Of a stretch of DNA of 64,000 bases, positions 11,195 to 21,942 are shown one piece after another. The notes below the pieces were generated by a model that ran no database searches, was not told where the DNA came from, and saw nothing but the letters and a program-made list of their open reading frames with translations. Location: assembly GCA_003260075.1 (NCBI GenBank), contig QLIY01000442.1, positions 51,973-115,972 on the forward strand, written 5' to 3'. Position numbers and translations under genes: made by a program. Source of the stretch: Phallusia mammillata (Eukaryota; Chordata; Ascidiacea; Phlebobranchia; Ascidiidae). Numbering within the stretch: the stretch's first letter is position 1; each line of letters opens with the position of its first letter.

Positions 11195-14100
11195 CTGCAC
11201 GTGGGCAAGGCCTGGTATTGCATTCCCTCTTTATGTGGGAATTTCCGCAACACTCGTTCGGGTTAGACGAGGGACACCCCCTTGTTCGATACCGTACACC
11301 TCCTCCGCATGAGCGTGTGCATTCACTCCATTCATCCCAAATTGCGTAGGGAACTGTAGATAATGATAGAGTTTAATAATGTTTTTGTGTGCAACAATGT
11401 TCTCTAATTTAGTGCAAGGGTTCATATTTAAATACTTATTGACATAATTCAAATTATTGCAATGCCCGCAGAAAAATTCAAATTGAAACCACTAATCGGT
11501 CGCTGTATTTTTATGCTTTTACAAAACAGATGCATTTCGTTTTTATAAGCATCATCAGTGTCTGGAAAACAAGTAAGATTAGTAACAGGATAAAACCAGC
11601 AGTCATGAATTTAGGATCCTGAATCGTCGCAGTCCTTTTGGTTTAATTGAAAGGAGATTTCAATAAAAAAGGAAACATTTTCTATATTACAATGCCCGTT
11701 TTGAGTTTGTTTCAATTACACGCACGAATCAGTCGGTTATTAATTACTGAATCAGCTGATACAAACGACAATTTACACAAAAAGTTTTGCACGTTGTGTC
11801 ATTTCCATTTTGACATAACAAGAACATTGGCACGCGATTTTCAGAAGGTGGTCGATTCTTGCTTTATTGCGTTTGGAAATTGCAATAATATTGCAAATAT
11901 TGTTGTTGTAAGTAATGATAGTTTTTTAATGGTGTCTGGTTTCTGTTTCCCAACTACATTTTCTGATTAACATATACCCCGGAATTTTGCTAATTTGTTT
12001 TGTGACCATCATGGACGAGGGTCTAACAGGGTGTTTAAATGTTATTGAAAATTCTTTTGATTAAGTCCTTAATCAAAAAAAGTATCGCATATTTGACTGA
12101 TACATTGATTTTCTTCTTTTTGTTGTCTGTGGACTGCATTAAAGAGTCTAGTGAATGTCATAACTCCAGACAGGACTATATGTGTAAGAAAAATGTTGTT
12201 TTTCTGTAATTGGTGACGTAACTACCGACCTTTTGTATCATCTGTGGTAAACGGAAACTCCCACAATGCAATGTAGACAAACCTTAAAGTTCGATTCGAA
12301 TATCGAAAATGTTATTTGACTCTTTCTGTGATCTTTTTTTTTCGTTTATTTATTTTAGACTTGGTATAAGTTTGTCGTCACTGTGCTGTTGTATTTTACA
12401 AATTTAAGATAGCTTTATATTAAAAAAGCAACGTTTACTATAAAAAAATTGATTCATTACTTCAAGAGGTTTAGTATAGTATAGAATTCAGTCATAAATC
12501 GACCAAAGATTGTTTTTTTTTGCTTATTCGTTCGGATGTTAAAAATTTTGTCCTAACTAGACCGGTTAATAATGTAACAGGTATTCTACCAAAAGCGCTG
12601 TAATAACGTTGGTGAACAAGTTAAATCGTAAAAATCAAAACACGTAATAACTTGTGCGCCAACTTGCCTCTGGTTCTTGACGGACATCGTTGAGCGTTGC
12701 AGATTGAGAGTTGACTCGCAGGTACCATGCAATCTCGGTTGTCCCCAGTGTCGCAGTCACGTGTTCTGGTTCTTTTCCCGCCCCCGCAACTTTTACTGCA
12801 AGTCGACCACGTGCCCCAGGCCAACCACTCTGCGTTCAGTTTGAAGGTGATAAATTGCAATTGCACCTCGTTTTTAAAAGTTTGTGTCTCGATGGGTGTT
12901 CTTGCATGTTGGTTGCCAGGGATTTTAACTTTTTTATGGGACACACAAAACGTTGGTTATAGAACAACAAATATCCCGTTTCCTTACAAATTGTGGTCCG
13001 ATCGGACCAGCAGCAAATACGTTACTTTTGACTAAAACAATAATTACCTGCACAAACAAAACAAACAAAAAGTTCCGATCGGACCTCCTTTAATAGAACG
13101 CTAATAGAATTGCTGTTTTGGGTCCGATCAGACAAAATAGGCCGAAAAGTGCGCTCGGACCAACGGCCATGGAAACAGGATAAAAGCGAAGTAATAATTA
13201 GGCGTCGCAAACGAAAATTTATGTGTTGGCTACCAAAACAGTTTTTTTAATTGAAAAATAAAAACATACACTTTGCATTTCATAATATTCAACCTTTCAA
13301 AAATAACATGCCATGATTTCAACTCCACTAATTGAAAAGCTTATGAAAGTTATAAAGCCGTGAAAGAGATGAGAAGAATTTTGGTTATGTTACTTTTTGG
13401 GATCAGTACTTAAAACGCGAAGCACAAGACTTTGATACAAAATGTAACTTACCTCCTGCCACCGGCGGCGCTATGGTTTGTTGCGGTTTTGGGCAGACAC
13501 GTGTCGAGGCACAGAATAGACTCAGTTGTGAGGGTGAACCCTGGCAGTCAGTTGACACAAACGTGCTGCACAATCGATGTCTCCGCTTTGTACCAATGCC
13601 ACAAGAGACGCTGCAGGCCGTCCATTCTCCCCAGGGCTCCCAAACGCCAGCTACAAACAAAGAACATTCAAATAGTTTTTGTCATGTTTGTACTCTTTCT
13701 TTGTACAAATTATTGATCGATTTGTGTACGGGTCATATGTATGTGTTTAAGTGTTTGAAAACCCTGCATTGATAAGGACTATTTGGCCGAATAATTTGCT
13801 GCTTGACACATAGGAATCTGTTTTAGGGCCACATGTAAACTTATTCGCGTTTTAACAACCATGTTGCAGCTGCACTGATGAAACCTTATAGGTCCAAACG
13901 GTGTACACTGTCTGCAGCATATCATGTTGTTGTTAGTCCATTAAACTATTTAACTCTTTAACGGCGGCGGGCCTATAAATTTAAACACAAGCAATTGAAT
14001 CGTTTCTATTTTATTAGGTTAGTTCAGTCAAATTTATAATGATTACAAAACGCGCTTCATGCAGTATTTTGATTTTGGCGAACATGTGGGCAACAGCCAG

Positions 14101-17100
14101 ATCAAAAGAAACTTCGCAAAGTCAAAAATAGCCAGGCCCAAAAAAAACTTTGATTTAGGAAAATCCTTTAAAGATGTTGATTAAAACTGAGTGTTACCGA
14201 CATTTTTACGTACCCGGCGGTGGATCGACATCACGTGCTGCGTTGATGCATAACTTCTTCTCGCATGAGTCTGTATCGTGACATCCGCTACAAGCTTTGC
14301 CTACCTCGTACGCCGGTCTGCAAAGTATTTATAGCTCATGGTGATTGGCTTAATGAAGTTAAACTTATTAGTGGCCCGACACACAAATGAATGAATGTCT
14401 GGTTTGGAGACATATGATAAGTTTTAATTTAAGGTACTTAGCGGACTGACGGGTGGCGGTTAACCCTTATACAGACATTTGAAACCGATAGGGTTCCGTA
14501 CTCGGGGCGTCCTATAAATGCTTTTCACAGGATCCCTCCCCCACAACACAAGACACGTTAGTGTCAACGATCACTGAGTCAAACTGTTTCAGGAACATTC
14601 GTAATTTCGTTGTTAGATGATTTTGGGTCAGAAGTATTTGCTTCTAATTTGTAAAAAATGATAATATATTTCGAAATACTACGTACACAAAACTACNTTT
14701 GAGTCAGAAGTATTTGCTTCTAATTTGTAAAAAATGATAATATATTTCGAAATACTACGTACACAAAACTACAAAACAACCGATTTTGGTGAATGAATTG
14801 TAAAAACTGATCTGCCAATGTTAACAATAAGGTATTTATTTTCCTTACGAATCCAATTCCATGAATTATTGCGATTGTTGTACTTTGGGATACGCATTAG
14901 GGAATCCGGAGGGATCGAGTCAACTGTTCCAGAACAATTTAAGAATAGAATAGTATTCCTAATTGCCTATCCTAAGTTGTACTTAAATATTTGTATTTTG
15001 AAATACTCCTTGACTTGCAACTATTTTACTTCATGAAATAAATTCTCACCCGCTTTTCCAGTTTCCGCTAGGGGCGTAATTGCAAACCACAATAATAGCG
15101 TTCTGCAGAACTTCCTCTAGTGAGTTTGCAGTGGAGCAGTGCGTTATTCCGCAACCGATCTTGAATGTTTCGGCACGCACAAGCTGTAAGCAACACAGTT
15201 CGTGAAAATACCAAACTCGCCAATGTTAAAACACACCCAGTGATTCAAAAAATGAAAACACATACATGTGAAAAACAGTAAAAGGTGTTTTTGAAGAAGA
15301 TTAGCGACTCCCATGCACTTTCAAGTTATGAGTGCTGTATGGTTTTTAAACAGAAGCACTGCTTAGATCTCTTGTCACCAGCTACACTGATGAGACCTTA
15401 TAGGTCAAAAAAGACAGCGTGCATTATCTGCTGCTTACCACTACTTAATTATTTCAATTTTTGTGCACGAGACAACATTGCTGTGTATACAACATTACAA
15501 GATGCCTACAAAAAATGCCAGTGCAACAAATATTAGCTTGAAAACTGGTGATACCGTTTGCGACGCGATACAACTTAAGATCGTTTTTTATCGGGAACAA
15601 ATTGTTGTAAATCTAAAAACAATGTTACTAAAAACATGTTTATGCCATACTATTTTTTTACCTGGGCGTATTTCGAGCAATCACCAGAATCTTCGCTGCA
15701 TTGCTGTGTCGTGACGTTGTACTGGCTGCTTCCCCTTGCGAAAGAGCGTACCACACTCTCAATGTAATTGTCGTCGAACGCCGCATTTTGTGAGAGGTAT
15801 AGAATCTCACCGACCGATTGAAATCGGCTATGAGTTGTGTTCTGTTTCAAAAATAATATCTTATGATCGAAAAATCTANTCAATTTTTGTGCACGAGACA
15901 ACATTGCTGTGTATACAACATTACAAGAGGCCTGCAGCAAATGCCAGTACAACAAATATTAGCTTGAAAACTGGTGTTACCGTTTGCGACGCGATACAAC
16001 TTAAGATCGTTTTTTATCGGGAACAAATTGTTGTAAATCTAAAAAAATGGTACTAAAACATGTTTATGCCATACTAGTTTTTTTACCTGGGCATACTTCG
16101 AGCAATCACCATTATCCTCGCTGCATTGCTGTGTTGTGACGTTGTACTGGGTACTTCCCCTTGCAAAGGAGCGTACCACACTTCCGATGTAATTGTCGTC
16201 GAATGCGGAATTTTGCGAGAGGTAGAGAATCTCACCGATGGATTGAAATCGAGTATGTGTTGTGTTCTATTTTAAAAATATTATTTTATAATCAAACACC
16301 CAACACTGTCGACTATTGTGGTTTAACTTTCGTTTCTTGAGAAGTATTGTTTGGTGACATTAGATGCTCAAAATAGCTGTCACATGTACATTGAAAGGTT
16401 CTACATGGTTGATAAATTTAAATTTGTTGCAGAGCAGTTTAGTAAACATAGGATACAAACTTTGTTATGTGAGTGAAGTTTATTGTAATTGACTATTGTA
16501 AGTGTGAATTTGAACTACGCTTCGTGAACATAAACTTGTATGTACAAGTTGGATGTTTTTGCTTGGTGAAAGAATAAGTGTGCAACGAATGGGATCAGAG
16601 CTTACATCCACAGATTTTCAACCACGTATATTGTCATGTTTTGTTTAAGTGTTACTCCCATAAAAAACGACCTGATAATAATGTGAGATTGTCGTTACAA
16701 ACAAATCATTTGCCAGAATTCTATTATTGGGTTTACATACTATGACTTACAGAAACAGTTAAAACATACATTTGGTAAACCTTTTCTTGTTAATGAAATC
16801 TCCTTTCAAGTAAAGTAATTGCGCGACTCAGGGTCATTAAAATCAGATCAAGAAAATTCGGCGTAAAAATCACTAAATCTGTCACTGTATTGTCCCCCCC
16901 CCCAAAACAGTTGTCACATGTACGTTGAAAGGTACAACACGGTTGATAAACTTAAATTTGCTGCAGAGCAGTTTGGTAAACATTGTGCTGTGCGAATATA
17001 AACTTTGGTATGTGGGTTAAGTTAAGTTCATTGTAATTGACTGTTGTATGAATTTGAACTAACTATAAGGCTTTAATTCTTCGTGAACATAAACTTGTAT

Positions 17101-19384
17101 GTATAAGTTGGATGTTTTCGCTTGGTGAAATAATAAGTGGGCAACTGATGAGTTTTGAACTTACATTCACAACTGTACTTTTTTTCAACCTTGCATAATA
17201 ATATGTCTTGTGTTAAAGTGTTACTCCCATAAAAAAGGCGACCTAAAACTGATGTGAGATTGTCGATGAAAACAATTCATTTGTCAGAGGTCCTTTATTG
17301 GGTTTACATACTATGACTTACAGACCCCCCCCCCAAAGTAATTGCGCGACTCAGGGTCATTAAAATCAGATCAAGAAAATTCAGCGTAAAAACCACTCAA
17401 TCGGTCGCTGTATTTTATTTGTTTTACGAAAAACAAATGCATTTCGCTTTTGTAAGCATAATCAGTGTTTGAAAACAATATAAAAAACGGGATACTGATG
17501 TTTTTCGACACTGATAATGCTTATAAAAGCGAAATGCATTTGTTTTTCGTAAAAAAAATACAGCGACAGATTTAGTGGTTTTTACGCTGAATTTTCTACA
17601 TACATTTGGGGTTACTGCATCTCCTTACCGCATTGTTTTCGAACAAGCACTTTCTGGTGTGACCGAGTGCCAGGTTCGCCAGTTCATTGTCCCACGTCAT
17701 CTTGCGCATGTTCGAAGCAGCTGGGGTCACGTGACGACGTATGTTGTTGTGGAGATCGAGAAACTCGGCAATGTTGTTGTCTGTCAGATCGAATAAACAC
17801 AAATACAACATTGATATGATGTGTTAAAGTACAGCACGGTAATATGTTACTTAGTTTTGTTAAATTGAAAGTTGAAAAGTTCCGATAAAGTCATGAACAC
17901 TTGACTTGAGATAAAAACCAGGTCAATGTAGAAAATGTTTAATATGTGCAAGTTTTGTGGTAAACTGGTTTTGGTTGAAGTGAAAAAAATGATGCAACAA
18001 AGATTGTTAATTACTAAATGTTGCACATCTTCCACTATTCGGTTTGTTTCTGTTGTAACATTAGACTGACGATTGTTACAAAAGTTTCAAAGCTTTAATC
18101 GGACAGCCAAGTGCACCAGACCTATTAAAGAAGGCATACAGAAAGTCCGCCTTCAATATTGCGCCTTCTATAGGCATGGCATATCATTATTCTATGAAAC
18201 ACTTTAGGGTGATCCCAGTATTTAATGTATATTAATTTTAGTTTTATAACTTAGTTTTATTTGTTGCAGACACAAACAGTCGGAAACGCTGTAAGCAAAA
18301 AGCGGATGGAAAATAATAAATTTTACAACACTCGGTGGCAGCAGTAAGTCAGTTTTGTAATAGCTGGACCAAATTGTTATTAAAATGGTTTAAAGTTCTA
18401 CGAATGGTGGTTGCTTTCTTTAATTTCCTAAATGATTTTGTGTAACGACAATAATATTAAGTTTGTTTTATTAAATCGCTTGAGTTTTAAATAAGATTGG
18501 AGAATATGGTTAACTATTGCTTTGCTTAACACATTGTGAACATCTCTGTTATTTGTAAGTTGTATTAGTTTTAACACATGGTAGTTTGTAGTGATGCATA
18601 AATTTACACTTAATTTTTAACACAATGTGCTGATATAATGTGTAAACATTTGTACGCCAACCTGTGTGTCTAAAGTCTGAACAACTCTTAAGTTAGACCT
18701 AATTTTCAATAGTTTCTTGTGCATGTTGGATGTATACTAATTTAAACAAATTTACGAGTTGCCCTAAAGGTAGGTGTGTTTTATGTTCATTATTAATGAA
18801 TTCTTTACTATGTTACCATTTATTTTTGTGAAATTTATACAGTTTTTTTACCATATTGGTGCATTGGGTATCTTGGGTATAGACTACGGCAATGTTACCT
18901 TACCTGTCAAAGTAATTGCATTCTGAATTTCTCCGTTGACGAGGCCAGTAGCCGCGCTTCGCGAAACTGCACACAGAATGCTGACAAACAAAGTGGCATC
19001 ATGTTAATATAATTACGCAGGTCAAAAAAGCCAGCACATCTTTTCCAATCTTGCAGAATATTAGTTATTGTGATATTAACTACATGGTTTACACATGAAT
19101 GGCTTTCTTAAAATCTATTATACGATTATCTAAAAATTAAATGGTTTTTCCAATTGTAAACTTGGAAAAGTTGTTCTTGAAATGAAATGGTAAGCTTGAA
19201 AAAGTTAGCTGGATAATTTATCAAACAAACATAAAATTCTGCTTTCAATTCTATGTTTAGCCACCTTTTTTATACAAAGGTCTTGCAACGCGTGACAATG
19301 ATTACTTAACATTTTCAGTACACAAAACAAAACATAAAAATAAACTCACCTGAAACAAATGCACAGAATCTTCGCGCAAACCAT
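11195..19384 (-). CDS. Secreted CAP-domain protein with cysteine hinge and TSP1 repeats
   Basis: Exons: 19384-19350, 18980-18904, 17780-17629, 16266-16087 (or its copy 15841-15662), 15183-15050, 14317-14214, 13650-13453, 12829-12668 and 11353-11195. All phases are compatible and give about 400 residues before a phase-1 exit. The start MVCAKILCICF plus exon 2 forms a signal peptide. CAP motifs are visible: LDLHNNIRRH, MTWDNELANLA, GEILYLSQN, FKIGCGITHCS and VVCNYAPSGN. The usual second cavity histidine (HYTQ) is replaced (SKYAQ), so a canonical metal site is unlikely. The hinge (VGKACSGC, CEKKLC) is followed by three TSP1 repeats with WEPWGEW, WLAWGTW and WDEW, each keeping the CxxSCG O-fucose site. 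The intron after 12668 starts with GC. The 3' end is unclear because the next TSP1-like exon (10340) reaches a stop. CAP-TSP1 combinations are extracellular; the function here is unknown. Confidence 0.75.
11522..11565 (-). ncRNA. Hammerhead-like motif, family B, palindromic stem III
   Basis: On the minus strand CAGACA is followed by CUGAUGA, a stem II GCUU/AAxC, GAAA, then UGCAUC and UGUUUUG. The A of GAAA plus UGCAU forms the palindrome AUGCAU, which two molecules could pair as stem III. Stem I pairs ACAGAC with UGUUUUG (including one G-U). Confidence 0.55.
12995..13161. repeat. Cluster of GGTCCGATCGGACC palindromes
   Basis: A perfect 14-bp palindrome at 12995-13008 is followed by near copies at 13073-13085, 13121-13133 and a half-site at 13153-13161. 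The outer sites could be degenerate ends of a small inverted-repeat element. Confidence 0.6.
13869..13918 (+). ncRNA. Hammerhead ribozyme motif, family A, core mutated
   Basis: Same 50-nt layout as the copy at 6940. Stem I GCUGCA/UGCAGC pairs perfectly and stem III (CGGU/ACUG, loop GUAC) keeps pairing with one G-U. The GAAA core reads CAAA and stem II starts with A instead of G, so this copy is probably inactive. Confidence 0.65.
14624..14771. repeat. 73-bp direct duplication across a single N
   Basis: Sequence from gtcagaagtatttgcttcta to acacaaaactac occurs immediately before and after the N at 14697 with one difference. This is typical of an unresolved contig overlap. Confidence 0.85.
15381..15434 (+). 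ncRNA. Hammerhead ribozyme motif, family A, decayed
   Basis: CUGAUGA and stem II GACC/GGUC are intact. GAAA has become AAAA, stem III is disrupted and four bases longer, and the stem I arms (GCUACA, UGCUGC) pair imperfectly. Confidence 0.5.
15458..16300. repeat. About 420-bp direct duplication across a single N
   Basis: The block starting caatttttgtgcacgagaca at 15458 restarts at 15881 after the N at 15879. The copies differ by several percent, including synonymous and amino-acid changes in the CAP exon. Confidence 0.85.
15662..15841 (-). CDS. Second copy of the 180-nt central CAP exon
   Basis: This exon has the same length, the same phase-0 borders and intact AG/GT sites as the exon at 16266-16087. 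Its product differs at only a few residues, for example TQYN versus SQYN and EDNG versus EDSG. The introns around both copies are also near-identical, and a single N at 15879 separates them. I read this as two alleles placed in tandem by the assembly. A true exon duplication would add 60 in-frame residues inside the CAP fold and probably disrupt it. Confidence 0.6.
16372..17334. repeat. Tandem duplication with C10 at its junction and a second C10 in copy 2
   Basis: Copy 1 (16372 to about 16893) is followed by exactly ten C (16894-16903), then copy 2. In copy 2 about 60 bp between cttacag and aaagtaattg are absent and replaced by ten C (17325-17334). Confidence 0.85.
17381..17594. repeat. Inverted-repeat element with two head-to-head family B hammerhead-like units
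   Basis: The left arm (17381-17471) and right arm (17505-17594) are near reverse complements around a 33-bp spacer. The minus-strand unit (17431-17471) reads CAAACA, CUGAUUA, GCUU/AAGC, GAAA, UGCAUU, UGUUUU. The plus-strand unit (17505-17545) reads ACA, CUGAUAA, GCUU/AAGC, GAAA, UGCAUU, UGU. Each has one change in CUGAUGA. The outer ends carry the sequence gcgtaaaaaccact, also seen at 16861. Confidence 0.7.
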
Positions 19385-20639
19385 GCTTGTTCCGTCACAA
19401 GCAACACACAATGCAATTCGAATCTCTTATGCTTCCGGTTTATATCTTTCGTTTGGTGCAGAGGTTCGCTTTTCCAGACAAAATACGAGTCTCGACAGCT
19501 TAGTTCGTGTCTAATTGCTGTCTTCCTATATCGCACGCCAAATCGAGTGTCCTATTATGACGTCATTGTGAGCAATTAATATGATTTCTATAAACAACTG
19601 CATTACGTAGCCAGTTGTGAAAGGGAACTCTACCGTTTTGTATAGGTATATAAAAACCGTTTTAATCTGAACGTTGCAATTTTTAACATAAATTATTATC
19701 GAACGCGGTCGGTTTGTTTAATGTCCCTTCCGTGAACTTACATTTGGCTGTCATTCGTGCTTTTGTTTTGAAGTATTTCGGGTTGTAAATGTCAGAGGAA
19801 ATTGAAGTTATGTCAAGCTCTGTGATGTATGTGTTTCCTTTAAATGTCATTATTTCTCTTCATTGACCTTCCACGTGTTTTTCGAAGGTGTGAAATGTTT
19901 TTGTCTGCTTTTCCAGAAGATTATGATCTGCAAACCGAATGTGTGATGTAACGTTATCTTGTAAAATTTAGTTACTGGTTCAGACTATTTCTTTCTCCGT
20001 AGATACTTGTTCATCTAGAAACCTCTTTTCTCCTTAGCTGTGTTTGCTAAATCGTTATCCAAGTTGGTTAATCAATATCTGGCGTTTTCTGGGGGTTTCT
20101 TTCCTCATGCAGTACTTGTCGATAGCTTGCTTTTTTAAATTGGTTTGCCGTCTAATTGCCCAAAAGCAAATGCGTAGATTAAGTGTAATAAAGCAATACA
20201 AAAACATGAATCAAATCTTATGACGACCTTTCAACAGAAAAATAGCCAGGATGTAGCGAAGTCTTCACTGAGAAATTGTCATAAAACTCATTGTAATAGT
20301 GAAGAAAACTGGTCCCTTCTTTCAGTGTCATCGAAATAAACAAACATAATCATTGGTTTTGGGTTTTTTATTTTAACTACAGTCAAAGATTTGCGTCAGC
20401 CCTTTTTTATCGTGGTCAAGTTTTTTTTAATATCTTTGTAATATTAAAAACCGCGACAAGTGTTGTAAGTTTGCATAAACCTGGAAAAATGTGTGATATT
20501 GGTTACTTTTATTGTACAGAACTCCAAAAAATGTAACTGCACAGATAATAGTACAGTGATCTTATTGTGGTTAGTCGATGCGATTGATCGTCTTTTCTGA
20601 ACATTAAACGACACACTACAAATAAGGCAACGCAAGTTT

Positions 20640-21060
20640 TAGGAAAGCTAAGGTCTGTGCATATCAATGTATAATGATATCGAAATTAATTGTTGTATTG
20701 TTGCTTAGACAAGTTGTGTTTATCAGTCTGAAAATCAATATTTGTCAAATATTAAACTTGTGTTGCCTTATTTGTACGTATTTGTCGCCGCCGACGTATT
20801 TGTCAAATATTATCTTTTAGTATTTAGGCGCAAAAAATGGAGCCTTTGCAGACCAACGTACATGATATGAAAATTGGTTGTTATTTTGTTGCTTGGATAA
20901 GTTGTGTTTTTTACAAACAGTCTGCAAGTCCCGCAACCGACTTATTTGTCAAATATTATCTGAATATTATTTAAACACAAAAAAATTAAGCAGACCATCG
21001 TATATGATACGGAAATGGTTGTGTCGTTTACTTGGGTGTATTTGCTGTTTCAAAGACACA
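20640..21060. repeat. Three decayed tandem units
   Basis: The pattern atgatat(c/g)(g/a)aaat..gttgt followed by gcttggataagttgtg and atttgtcaaatatta recurs from about 20658, 20850 and 20995. No coding content was found. Confidence 0.6.
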
Positions 21061-21329
21061 AGTCCGTAAGCGAGGCCATGGAGTGACATAGGGCCTGCTT
21101 TGCATCACTTTCTCTCCCGATAAGCAGAAGGGGCGAAGTTGCGATGGAAAAACTTGCAGCTGCCTTCTCTCCTGGGACACACGCGCTATGACGTCATAGA
21201 CAGATGACCCCAATGTGATTGCCATTTACTGGAGTAAGGAAACTGCTTGTCGTGTTGACGACAACATGTTACTTGCAGGCTTACGGTGCTCGGATGTGTT
21301 CAAAGTTGCGATTTAAAGTATATTAGTCA

Positions 21330-21665
21330 AAAACATAACTACCAGAGAACTGTGCATCGGCAATGCAAGTCCCTATGATAAATTGTAGAGCAGTGGAAAG
21401 CAGCAAGTTCTAAAGTAAATTGATTGAAAGCACAACTATAACGAGCTTTTGTATGGTAAATAATTGTAGACATTGCAAAATATTTTAATCAAAAATATAA
21501 CTTTTAGAGAGCTTGCGAATCGATAATGCGAGTTACTTACGTTTCAGTGATTGCTGTGGTCAATTTTAGAGCAGTGAAAAATAGCAATTGTGCAAGTGTA
21601 TTGCTCTCAAACACGACTTTATTAGACCTTATGCATGGTGAATACTTTGTAGACGCTTCAAAAAT
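21330..21665. repeat. Two-copy tandem duplication, period about 165 bp
   Basis: The segments tcaaaaacataactaccaga and tcaaaaatataacttttaga each continue into an agagcagtg..a.agcaa block and then a cacgac/cacaac block. Confidence 0.6.
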
Positions 21666-21942
21666 TGAGTAAAAACTTTCTTTCTAATTTACTTTTTCAA
21701 CTTCACATAGTAATATATATGTTAGGTAGCCGTGTCAACACTCGCTGGAATTAGTGCAGGAAAAAAACCTGTTCTTTTATAGAATTGCGATATTATTTTA
21801 CTGTAAGATTGATTACTTTCAGTCACAACGTTTTGATCAGTAAGCTAGGTGGTTTTGGCTTGTGTATTTAAACTAAAGAAGGAAAGATAGGTTGCAGTAA
21901 GTGCGGAACAACCGGAAAAGCGGAATTGCGTTGGAATGCGGA

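Larger units (their letters stand above)
19385..21942. other. Divergent intergenic region
   Basis: It lies between the start of the minus-strand CAP gene and the plus-strand coiled-coil gene, so it should hold both promoters. Apart from the repeats at 20.6-21.7 kb nothing could be assigned. Confidence 0.5.
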
